Shown one piece after another: positions 24,886-37,700 of a DNA stretch of 64,000 bases. A program made the translations under genes and the position numbers. The notes under the pieces were generated by a model. That model did no database searches. It saw only the letters and a list, made by a program, of their open reading frames with translations, and was not told the DNA's origin. Each line of letters begins with the position of its first letter. Position 1 is the stretch's first letter. The DNA comes from Paracentrotus lividus (taxonomy: Eukaryota; Echinodermata; Echinoidea; Camarodonta; Echinidae): contig CALNVZ010000218.1 in the NCBI GenBank assembly GCA_940671915.1, forward strand, positions 979,294-1,043,293. Reading direction: 5' to 3'.

Positions 24886-27800
24886 CTGAGAGAGAGAGAG
24901 AGAGATAACTTATGACGTGAATTTTCGTAAAATTGTAACCAAGCCAGTTTTCATTATTCTTCTTTTCATTGTAACCTCGTTAATCACGTTGTGAACAGGC
25001 CATCTCCCACTGGAGATGATTATTTTTGTGACTATACTTGCGCATGTCAGAATCGAAAGAGATCGCCTAAAGATCAAAAGATGAGATGTAGAAAATTTCC
25101 ATTCGCCGCTGTATTTTAGACAAGTTAATTAATAGTCTTAAGGGCCTGTCCCACAGAAGGCGATTGTTGTGGCGACAACCTACGAACTACTTTTTAGTGC
25201 CCGTCGCCACCATGCGCAGATCCAATCGCCTATAAGATCGTGAATTATCGCGTCTGTCGCCAACAAATACGTAGCAAAATTCTGTTCGCCGCTGGTTTCT
25301 CAACAAGTTAAACAATAGCCGGCGTCAGTCGATGACTGTAGCCTGTCTTCTCTTGTCGTGACAAGGTGCTATCGTGGATTGTCGCCAGATAGAAAATGTT
25401 TAGCAGAGCGGAAGGGCGGCCAGCTGTAGGTTGCCGCGCTCGAGCGTACGTTGCACCCATCGCTGAACCGAACGGTCGGTGAAATTTAAGCCGCTACGGC
25501 CTTTGTCGCCACCTACATTCACCAAAATCAGGATCGGCCTCCCATTCAGATACTGTACAGTCGCCGCTGATTTTTGAAATTTTCAAAAATCACTCACGAC
25601 CCAAATTATGATGCGCTACTGAGAGGACTATCACGAATATAAAGGCGACGGGCCGCTATCAGGTAGAAAACACTCGATCGCCTGTGTCAGTCGCAAGGAT
25701 CGCCACAGTGCGCAAGTTCATATTTTGGGTGATTTTGAGCTGCGCGTAGAGAAGTCGAGGCGCGAGATGCGCGAATGTCGAGGCTATTGTATTATCGGAT
25801 ACCAGCTATTGTTACCTTATTGTTTGCGTGGAAACAATTCGTTGTCGTAACCTATCGTAGACAGAGTCGTAGATACGTATATGATCTTCGGTCACCTACG
25901 ATCCTGACACGATTCTGGCAGGTTTTAACATCCATAGGTTGTCGCCACAACGATCGCCTCCTGTGGGACAGGCCCTTTTGTCAGTAAAGTTGATGGCAAT
26001 GACTGTATATAGCCTATCTTTAATGCGGCGGTCACAACTCGTCGTAGGCTACGGGGCACATGCCATCAACGTAGCCTGCGTTGCATGTGCAATGCATGCA
26101 CAGGTCGTTGGTCAATTTCTGCGATTCCTGCGTTTCTGTAGTAAGGGTATTGGAAAAAGTTCCAGCACGTCGTACATGCAACGTGCCTCTGAGGTACCTG
26201 CGCTGCACGATTTTTCTACGAAATCCATCGTAGGGAGTTGCACGTCGAAGGTACGGCGAGTTGTGACCGCCGCATAAGGTGTTACCGTAGAGGGTCACCA
26301 CATGTGGTTGGTCTTGCCGCGCTAGAGCGTATACGGTACGTCATGTATGTTAAATCGACAATCGACCCAGAGTGCTGAATTATTAATGCCACTCGGTATC
26401 AAAAGGTTGTCCAAAAGGGGCAAGGCAAAAAGTAAAAATAAACACAAAATAAGCCATGGGCTATCATGGGATGCCAATCTATAAGGGAGTTTACAGATAC
26501 AGTCTGCGCATGCGTGAGTCTCCGATATCCACTTTCGGGGTCAGGCCAACTGTACATAAAATGCGGCGACCGTACAGTCAACCCATGAGATAACCAACGA
26601 ACAAATTTTTATCAGACAAAAATCTAGCTGTATATTTCTTTTTATCGGTCTGTTCCTTTTCGTTTGCCATGTTGAATAATATGATGAGACATTTACATGA
26701 CGTTGACTGACGTTTTCCTCCCAGAAAGTTGCAAAAACGGACTGTGTACTTGTTGCCGAGTCGCCCAAGTGATGAGCGGCAAAGCGCGACTTGGCAGCCG
26801 ACTGCTGCGGCGGGGTGCCCCGCTCTGTGCGCGCAATGTAGGCCTATAGGGGAGAGCGGGGTTATATGGAACATTTTTTACAAAAATGGCCGTAAAACAA
26901 AAGCGGATTTATTTCAAGAAACAATAAACATTTAGCTTGAGTGTATATCTTTATGCTACAAATGTACCCCATAAAATCCTTAAACTTAGTGATGGTTCCG
27001 GAAAAATCCATCTTCAACAAGACCATGTCAAGTGTTCCAACTAACCCCCGACACGGGGTTAGTTGGAACAAGGTATGGGGTAAGTTGAAACATTGTGCAT
27101 TATATCATATAAAATTATATTTAAAATACCTGCAACATTATTGCATGGGATCAGCTAACTTGGTTTATTGATTCCAATAAAAATATTAAAGATTGGTGTT
27201 CAAATTTTTTTTTTAACTTCATGTTTTATTACACTTGATAGCATCCACTCACATACAGATATTCTGAAGTCCTGTGAAGTAGCATTCTGCAATATATTTT
27301 GTTAAAACCAAAATAAAATTGTCCAATGTGCACTAATATACCTGTATAGGAATATTTCGGAACACTTCATTGAATGATATGATTTTTATTTTTTTATTCA
27401 GCTGAAACCTATTTACTTAGTACATGTTCCAACTAACCCCGTTCAAAATGTACCAACTAACCCCAGAGGCCCATTTGACATTTGTAAGCTTAGAGCACAA
27501 AAGAGGGACAACAACATGCCATATATTTAACCTTGTTTTGTAGCTTGGTATAACTGTTTGTTATAATAAAAAACTGGCCAACTTAATTTATGATCTTCTC
27601 TGAGATAATAAAACATTTTTAAAAATGACAAAATTTACTCAGAAGGTGAAAAAACAAACATTGCTTTCTAACTTTACGAGGCTTGAAGCATGTGTGCTGC
27701 CTAAAATGTGGTGGATGACAGTTGCTAATAGCAACAACCTGAGGGTAGATTTGCATAAATATATTTACAGACATTCAAGAAAATTTCAATGTTTCAACTA

Positions 27801-28458
27801 ACCCCGTGTTCCAACTAACCCCACTCTCCCCTATATAACTCGCGAACGGCAAACCGGCATAGACCAATTCCATGATATATTCAAGATTTTCAAAAACAGT
27901 ACGCTGATAAAACATATACCAGGTAAGAGATTGAATTCCTATCTTTATTTGATACCATGTTTATTCGAGTCTCTGTTCTCAACTGAAAGTGAAATTGATT
28001 TTACCTAGGCCTTATGTGCAATAATTAACAATTTGACTTTGCCAGGCAGAAACTGCTCACCGATCGGAATATCGAGATTTCAATGCCTTTGGTTTCGGCG
28101 AACTCAATGCCAATTTGCGGAATTGCCGTACGCGAGTTGGTAACTTACCAATTTCGCTTTCAGTTGAGAAAAGAAACTCAAATAAACACGGTATCAAAAT
28201 AAAGGTAGGAATAAGTAGACATCGTCTATCTCATCAATAGACAAGTGCGATTTTTCATCCATATTTTCACAATATCAGCGCAAAAAGTATGAAAACCATA
28301 TGTAAATCCAAGGGTATCATAGACTTCACACGTAAGAATTCCTGCTATAGAGGAGACCATGTACATGTGACCCCTGACCCAATGATGTCACAGGCCTCCT
28401 TTAGGTAACTGTAAACCCCCTTATTGACCCTGGTCCGATTCTTGTGATCTATACTTTC

Positions 28459-28496
<38 letters not shown>

Positions 28497-31400
28497 TTCT
28501 TGATATTTTTCCCCTCAAAAGTTTATTTATTTCGGAGTTTTACCTTCAAGGAGAGGTGAATGTACTTGTATATTGTTGCACTTACAAGAAATTACAGGGT
28601 TAGGTTAAGCAGGTATTAGGGTAGAACAAACTTGGACCAAAAAATGTCATAGGTGCTGGGGTGGGGGTGTTGTCGTTATTCCGATGGATCGTTAGTCCGA
28701 ACACGCACTTAAAGAACTCTATGTTGGTTTTTCGGATTACTATATAAAACTTCAGAATGGCTAGTCTTTAGGATAACGAGCTATAACCGAGTGCATTTTA
28801 AATCTAAAAATACATGTTTGAATATATTATTAACGAGAAATCATTTTACACTAATGATCGGATGAATAAGTTGATTTGTTTGTTGAAAGAATATTACTTT
28901 GGTGTTTCCTGCGCAACTGCAGAAGATGTCGGTGTCATCGGTTCCTTGGTGCGTGGATCACCTGTATAAAAGAATCAATAATATCAATGAATTGGGTTAA
29001 TACGTATAAGTGTAAATGACGAAATTGAAATATGATATGTTACTCAGGTATTTACTTGCACACTCTGGTATAAGTTACTCCATTTTCTTATCTAATTTCT
29101 TTTAGGGGGGAATATTCGGTATTCTCGAAATTAAGGTAACTAAGGTGTTATTCGCCATTCGAGAATACCGGTCAATGACTCCATACGACATGAATTATTG
29201 TAACGCCTTTTAAGCTGTGAATAACGTTACGCAAAATGGTATTACTCAATAGAAAATTAAGAAAGAGTCATTTTAATTTGTGGAGATAAATTGCATCTTC
29301 CTCTGTAAAAAGATAGTGTATTTAATTCATTCTTATATTTATTTTAGAATATACTAAGAAATAAAATAGACATGTTTTTTTTAACTGCGTACCTGGATCA
29401 TCCATCCTACAAATAGTTTCTTTCTGATCCAGAAGTGGTACCTGACACTTCGGCATCTAAATGGATGATGATCAAATTCACTTCAATTATCCGTTGATAA
29501 TTATTTATATAATATACTAAGTACTTGAAATAGTGGTATGAAAGGATGCGCGTTCGAATGAAACGCTGGTCCAAATTTGATACAAAATATTATGGTTCAA
29601 ATACTTGTCACTTATTCCGGGACAAAATTAAACAATGATGAAAAAAAATAATTTAACGTGGAATAGTAAAGACTTATTATCATATACTAAACGAATCAGT
29701 GGGGTGTGTAGAACAACTTGCTTTTTATTTCGTAAAAAACGGACAACCTGAAGTGGAGTTAGAGGACATTATGTCTCCCCTCCCTGAAATCTTAAACATC
29801 AAGTAAAATTTGGAGGGGTTCTTGATGACGTCATAAGTGTGAGGAAAAGTTGCACAGCTTGAATGCTGCACTATGTATACAAGTCTTATACATGTATTGT
29901 AATGCATTACTTTTTATCCCTTTCCTTATTTCATTCATTGTTTTCCTCACTTTCCTTATGTTATTTATTGTTTCTCTATTTCCTGATGTAATCCGTTGTA
30001 TCTCATTCCGTACCCATGGTGTTGATATTTCTGCTTTCCTTATGTTATTTATTGTATTTCTCTCTTTCCTTATGTTATTCATTGTTTTTCTCAATTTCCT
30101 TATGTTATTCATTGATTTTCTATCTTTCCTTAAGTTATTCATTGTTTTTTCTCTCCTTCCTTATGTTATTCATTGTTTTTCTCTCCTTCCTTATGTTATT
30201 TATTGTTTTTCTCACTTCCTTTATGTCATTCATTCTTTTTCTCACTTTCTTTATGTTATTCATTGTTTTTCTCGCTTTCCTTATGTTATTCATTGTTTTT
30301 CTCTCTCTCCTTATGTTAGTCATTGTTTTTTCCCTCTTTCCTTATGTTATTCATTGTTTTTCTATCTTTCCTTATGTTATTCATTGTTTTTCTCTCTCTC
30401 CTTATGTTATTCATTGTTTTTTCCCTCTTTCCTTATGTTATTTATTGTATTTATTGTATTTCTCTCTTTATTCATTGTTTTTCTCACCTACTTATGTAAT
30501 TCATTGTTGTTCTCTCTTTCCTTATGTTATTCATTGTTTTTCTATCTTTCCTTATGTTATTCGTTGTTTTTCTCTCCTTCCTTAAGTTATTCATTGTTTT
30601 TCTCACTTTCCTTATGTCAGTCATTGTTTTTCTCACTTTCTTTATGTTATTCATTGTTTTTCTCGCTTTCCTTATGTTATTCATTGTTTTTCCCTCTCTC
30701 CTTATGTTATTCATTGTTCTTTTCTCGCTTTCCTTTATTATGTTATTCATTGTTTTTCTCTTTTTCCTTGTTATTTATTGTATTTATTGTATTTCTCTCT
30801 TTATTCATTGTTTTTCTCACCTTCTTATGTAATTCATTGTTGTTCTCTCTTTCCTTATGTTATTTATTGTTTCTCTATTTCCTAAACATAAATATTTATT
30901 TTTTCTATTTTCTTATTCATTGATTTCTCTTTATACCTAATGGTATTTATTGTTCTGTCTCGACTGTTTTATCTTTCTATAATGCATTATAGATAGTAAT
31001 AGATATGCTTCATGCGTTACTTCCGGGTTTGCTCCTCACACTTGTGACGTTATCAAATAGCCCTTAAAAATATCCACGGATCTTCCAATTGAACCCGATT
31101 GTATATACAATGTTCAAAGCAGATTTCTCGTGAACGCAATATGCTAAAGGGGTCAACTAAACAGTGTTCTGTTTCTCATGTGCTAAACTTGATAATGCAG
31201 TTGAATTCAACAAGATTGTTTAATATTCCACTTTAAGAATAAGTACGTTTATACCACTCTACTAAAGCTAATCAGCACGGTCTGGATGTTTACTAGCTTG
31301 GTATCAAAGTAGGTTAAATGTTATCAAATTATAATGAAATTACCTTTCAACGTTACATGGAAATTTATCTCCAATGTTCTGTACTGCCTTAAGTCCAACA

Positions 31401-32969
31401 AGATTCGAACTTGCGGTTTGTTAGTTCCATCTGCACAAAAATAATCTGGACCCAACTGAAAACTTCTATGTTGTCTTGTCAAGTAGTTAAACTCGTCTTC
31501 CTCAAGGGTCTAAATAATCACAAATACTGTTAGATTAGCGTTATAATTACAGACACAAATTTTTACTTGGCAAGAAATAAGAAACTTGTCTGTATGTAGT
31601 GTAGTGGACCCCCCAAAAATGGAATGTTTCATGGAGACTGCTTTTTCATAGAGACATAAACAAATAATATCAATAACGTAGTTCTGAAACATAAACCAAG
31701 AAGTTAATCTCAAATATTTTTTTTTATACTATTGAAGATTTGCGTTGAAAATAAAAATACAACCAAAGTCATCAAATGAGAATGAAACTTTAGGGATAAT
31801 GAAACTTTAGAAATCGGTTAAATTGTATAAAATATAAAAAAATCAACAAAAAAATTGATCAATTAAAGTTTGAGAAAATGGAATTAAAATAAGGAGGTCA
31901 TGAGAATCTAAATGTTGAGATTACTAATGCTATGGAGTTCTTCCCCATTGCAAGCTGGCAGTGATTAAGATGTGCGATGTAGTATACATGAACAACTTCC
32001 CCAATGCTTGTGTACATAGTTCACTTAACTTGTTTCATTTATCAATTTTTTTTGATAGGTCTGGTACCTTTTCTTTAGGAGGGAATGTAAAACAGCTTTT
32101 AAAAATTTTAATCATGGATGAAAATTCTGTACTACCATTTAAACGGGGGAAAAGATAGATTTTTGATAATCTTTAGTCCACTAGATAGGAAAGTTGTTTA
32201 TGTGTGACATTACACACATGAAATTTCAAGCCTTTGTTTGTCCCTTATTTACTTCTTTCTATCATCTTCACCCTTTGATCTGAATAAATTGTGAGGTACT
32301 CTAAAATAGTATTGCAATTTCCCTGAAAAATACCGCATAATTACAATAAAATTATTATTAAATATCATTATTATTACTATTATTATATAAATAATATTGT
32401 TACTTCAAACCAACCTTATTTGAAACCTCTTGCTGATCAACAAAATATGAGATTTTAAGTTGTCCAAAGTTCCGTTTGATTACGTACTGCTCCCCTCGAA
32501 AGGCCACCTCATAGTCTGGTATCGGTTCCTATGAAAGTATTGCACACCAGCTTTGTGATTCATTAATGAAACAATTTTCTGTGAAAATGAAGGAATGTCC
32601 ATATTGTATTTCCCCCCCCCCCAAAAGAAAATAATAATAATTTATTTTTATTAAATTACTTAATTCGTATGTACAAGTCACGTAAGAATACGCAAAATAC
32701 TGTGCGGGTGGTGCCAAATTCCTAACGCCATTTGTGTTGCAGTGGCTACGGGGCGGTCCTTCCATGGAACTAAAATTTTTCAAAGTGGATATAGAACAAA
32801 TTAGATACAGGTAGTATGTCCCAAAACACGTAGAATAATAGTAATAATAATAATAATAATAATAGTAATAATAATAATGATAATAATAATAATAATGATA
32901 ATAATGATAATAATAATAATAAAGATAATAATAATGATAATAATAATAATAATAATAATGATGATAATG

Positions 32970-33000
<31 letters not shown>

Positions 33001-34758
33001 TAATAATAATAATAATAATAATAACATAGGTTTTCCCGGTAAAGTTTAAACTATCTCCGATCAATTTGACGTCTCTTTCGAGCGCTTTCGTCCGGAATGT
33101 GATCGCGATTATAAGTCTGCATTGAAATTCGTTTATGTGTATCCAAAATTAAACACCGTTCAATCCAATTGCTAATTACACCGATGAATTGGCTGTTGTG
33201 AGCAGTCGCATTCGTCAATGTTCGCTCAAATTCGTCCATTCGTAAAATTCCCGTCTTCTGGTAAATTCAAATTCGTTTTGGGGCATGCAAATACCCCTTT
33301 GGCCGTTACATGACGTTCTGGATAGCCTAATGCCGCAAAAAAAAGTGCCCTTTTTTCGTTACTAAAAGTGCTCTTTTTCTTAGCTACAAAGGACACTTTT
33401 TGTACTATAATTTTTTTTTTTTTTTTTTTTTTTTAGACTTCTTGAAAGCCCAACGGACAATTTCTTTGTAAAAAGGGGCACTCTTGGTACTAATTTTTTT
33501 TTTTTTTCTAACCCCAATAAGAAGGGAATACCAAGCAATAGACTTGAGACCAATCACCCTGCTGCCGGAGGCAACTATTGTAAAAGAGTGTTGTCAGAAG
33601 CACACATGCCTATTTACATCCCTCTAAACGTATTTTTAACGCCCTTTCTAGTACTTACGTTTTTAAAAATCATTAAAAACAAGTAAATCTATTTGCCATT
33701 GGTATTTACATTATCATGGGGGCGATAATTTTACACTTTGCTTCAAGTGTATAATAAAACTTTAATGTTGCTTAAACTTTAAATGTTGCTTAATCAAGAT
33801 ACTGAACAGCATATCATTATCAGTGAAATAAAATACTACTTCTATAACCAGCCCCTCCCTATCCCATAAATTTTGCTCATTATGCCACTGAACTAAAAGC
33901 CCCTTTTCCATTGTGACCCCCCCCCCTCCCCACTTTCAAATTCGTTCCGCAGCCTCTGAATACAAGTTAATGTTTATAAAATTATTTTGTGTTTACCATG
34001 GGCGCCACCCCCTTGCTTCGTGTGTTCACACTGATAGGCCTAAAATGTTTTAAATTAAATGGTAAACACAAAACAAATTTATAAACAATAACTTGTACTC
34101 AGAGACTGGGGAACGAATTTGAAAAAAAGGGGGGGGGCACTTTTTTCTGAAAAGGGGGCCCTTTACCTTAGTGGCATAATGAGCAAAATTTATGGGATAG
34201 GGAGTGGCTGGGTATAAAAATAGTATTTTAATTTACTAATATGATGTTCAATATGTTGATTTTGAGAGATTAAAAGTACCCCCTTTTAAAAGAAAAATGT
34301 ACATTTTTAAGTAACATTAAAGTTTTATTACACATTTAAAGCAAAGTGTAAAATTATTGCCCTCATGATAATGTTAAATACCAATTGCAAATAGATTTAC
34401 ATGTTTTAAAGGAGTTTTAGAAACATAAGTGGCTAGAAAGGGCATTAAAAATACGTTTAGAGGGATGTAAATGGCATGGGCTTCTGACAACACTTTTTTT
34501 TTTTTTTTTTTTACAATAGTTGCCTTCGGCAGCAGCGGTAATTGGTCTCATGCGAATTGTTTGTATTCTTTTTATACGAGTCGTTTGGGTTTTAAAAAAA
34601 AGAAACTGTGATGAAAAAAGGGTTCTTTTAGTAACAAGAGCGCCCCTTTTTACAAAAAGAAAAAAATGTCCGTGGGCCTTTCAAGAAGTCTAAAGTTTTT
34701 TTTTTATTATTTAAAAGTTTCCTTTGTAGCTAAGAAAAAAAGACACGTTTAGTAACGA

Positions 34759-34793
<35 letters not shown>

Positions 34794-37700
34794 GGCATTA
34801 GGCCATCCAGAACGTCATCAATGTAACGCCATAGAGGTATGGTTATTGGTCAATCTTTGTCGCATCTTGCATTCTTTTCTCTCTCCCTCTCTCTCTTTCC
34901 ATTCCTTTCCTCTTTTTTTTTTTTTTTTTTTTTTCGCTGGGGATGGGGACCGCGCCTGCTCTACCAACTATTTGTTTAATCTGAATTTTATGTAATACAT
35001 ACATGATCGAATTGTCACCTGGTCTTTTGACCATTTCAGGCGTGGATCCAGGGCCCAGCCCCCCCCCCCCCAGCAAAAGAAAAAAAAATAGATGCTGACC
35101 GCGACTGACCAATCTACCCCCTCCCCCTATGGCCATTACATAATGACCTTCTTGATGGCCGAAGGCAGAGAAATTTAGCACCTACCCCCCCCCCGTCATA
35201 TTATGCATGTTTCTGATGAATAGAGTGAGAGAGGGGCTGCAGCCCCTACTCTATTTTATTACACATAGTTTTGTTTTATTTGTAATTTTTTTTGGGGGGG
35301 GTTAAACATTACGTTTTCGAGCAGACATATAGTTGTTGAATACATACTGATAGAAACGCGAACATAATAATCAGCTTATGTTTTTTTTTTTTTTTTTGTG
35401 TGTTTTGTGTGTGTTGTTTGCAAGCTCAGGCTCCCCCTTTCCCTATGATCAGCTCTTTTCTAGAAAAACACTTCAGGGCCCCCTCCAAATTTAATTTTCC
35501 TACCCGAACATAACATTCCCAATTTGTATACAGTATTTTCTAATGTGGATGCCCCAAAACGATTCGAATTCACCAGAAGACGGGAATTTTACGAATGGAC
35601 GAATTGAGCGAACATTGACGAATGCGGACGGCTCACAACAGCAAATTCATCGGCGCAATTTGCAATTGGATTGAACGGGTGTTTGATTTTGGCTACAATA
35701 AACGAATTTCATTGCAGATTTGTAGATCGCTGATCACATTCCGGACGAAAGCGCTCGAAAGAAATGTCAAATTGATCGGAGATAGTTTAAACTTGACCGG
35801 GAAAACTTATAATAACAACAACAATAACAACAACAATAATGATATATATATATATATCATATAATATGCCATGTACATGATATATGCCTAAGTTGACGAT
35901 AAGACAAAGGAATAAGTAAATCTGTCATCAGATGTATGGCTTTTAATTATGTTTGATCGTTGTATCTTATTTTCATATTTCTATTTTTTTCAAGTACCTA
36001 ATGTTTCATAAATGAGTTAATAATATTTTCTAACGATCCAATAGTAAAAGCAACATATTTGTTCTCACGAGGCTTTATTAATGTAGTTCTCGTACTGTGC
36101 GTGGTAAGAACTTTGTGTACCTTGAGGTACGGCATTGGGCAGATCTCATTAGCTCATTATAAAATGTCATTTTTACCTGCTTCTAAGGTTATTTTGAAGA
36201 AATAACAATACGAGGTAGTACTATTGTAAACCATGGATTGCTCTGTAAAATATGTATGGTAGGGAAATAAACCTCATCTCTTTAATAGTCAGTTTTGCCT
36301 TACATTTTCAACATTGTTGAACTTTTTTATTAGATTAATTTCATGTAAATTTAAATCCGAACAACATACCTCTGTTACACCTTTTAGATCGTCTCTGAGG
36401 CAAAGGTGAATGAATTTTTCCATGTTTCTTTGCATTGATATTGGTCTGTATGAGGTACAAATGAGACGCTTCCCGATGAAGTTTGTATTGTCACTCTCTG
36501 ATGGAACAACAATCCACCAATCACAGAAGTGATCGAGAAAAATGTCAAGGTCTCGCTGTCTGACAACACATCGTGGCATTTCATTGGTTGAAGGGGAAAC
36601 TGACGAGAAGTCTTCTGTACCTGTAGCGAAAAGGAAGACAGTTGGGTAATATTTGATGAAGAGTAATATGATATTCATACCTTAAATATTTACATTCGAT
36701 AGGTAAATACCCCGGCGTAAGGTATTAACAGAAAGCATACCATGACATAACATAACAAATGTTTAATATGATGTAGCAAGAAATTTGCAGGGCGGAATAG
36801 AACATGTACCTTTCTCGAGAGGTTGCTTCTATTGGGTACGATACATATTCATTGCATCAATAGTTATTATGAACTACGAATTTTTCCTATGATGAGCATT
36901 GTTTCTTGGTGGGCCTCTCCATTTCCAGCGTAATACCTACCTACCTACCTACCAGGTCGGCTAAACTGCCGAGACCTAGTACGAATCCTCCAGTTATCTC
37001 TGTCGTGCATGCAGTTCTTCAACTCATCTGTTCCAATTACTCCAGCATCCGATTTCATGATGTCTAGATAGGTCTTGCGTTTTCTACCACGCCCCCGACG
37101 TCCATGCGTGGGCTCCCAAAGGATGAGACTGCTGGCGGCCAACTCTGGGTGTCGAAAGCAATGACCAGCAAGCTGCATTCTTCTTGTTGCTATTTTGTCA
37201 CCTATTTTGGGTAGTTTTCCGTATATCGTCTCGTTTGGTATGTGTTGTCTCCAGCTGATGTTGAGCACTGTTCTGAGCATTCTTGTGTAACACCCATTAA
37301 GAGACTTCGCCAGCACAGGTGTGACTGTCCATGCCTCACAACCGTAGACATGGTGGAGCAGTACTGTTTCCACAGTTGCGATGAAGAAGCCTAGTTTGAT
37401 ACCGCGGGACAAGTGAGACTTCCAGACGGCACTCATTTTATTGAGAGCTTTCCAGGCTATTGCCCTCCGGATCTTGACATCAGTTTCTGTTGAATTCAAC
37501 CATCATCCAAGGTATTTAAAGTCCTCTTCCTCTTTTAGTGCATTACCTGTACTTGTCCTCAATGAGTCATGTTCTGGTACATTGTATGTCATAAACTCTG
37601 TTTTTCTGGAGTTAAGTCCAAGCCCAAACTTGCTACATTCCGCTTTTGTTGAGCCTCGTCAGTCTGGTTGCTTAACAGGCAGATGTCGTCAGCAAAATCC

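Noticed and set aside
26399..27171. Overlapping frames on both strands near 26.5-27.1 kb as possible exons
   Set aside because: No domain match, and they cannot be joined in phase with the flanking exons. Part lies in the 26845-27835 repeat.
29393..29456. Treating the 64-nt block as a constitutive exon of the long transcript
   Set aside because: After the 31344 exon it would be read in the wrong phase and stop after 16 residues, whereas skipping it joins 31344 to 28961 in phase. It is kept only as a candidate alternative exon.
29850..30923. 357-codon open frame rich in Phe, Leu, Ser and Cys, resembling a membrane protein
   Set aside because: It is the 30-bp minisatellite read as 10-residue repeats. 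Other frames on both strands are equally open and there is no start context or non-repeat part.
29911..30945. Possible CRISPR-like array of regular repeats
   Set aside because: Units are head-to-tail with no unique spacers, and the setting is a eukaryotic intron.
32770..33064. Poly-Leu/Ser and poly-Ile open frames
   Set aside because: Direct products of the AAT microsatellite.
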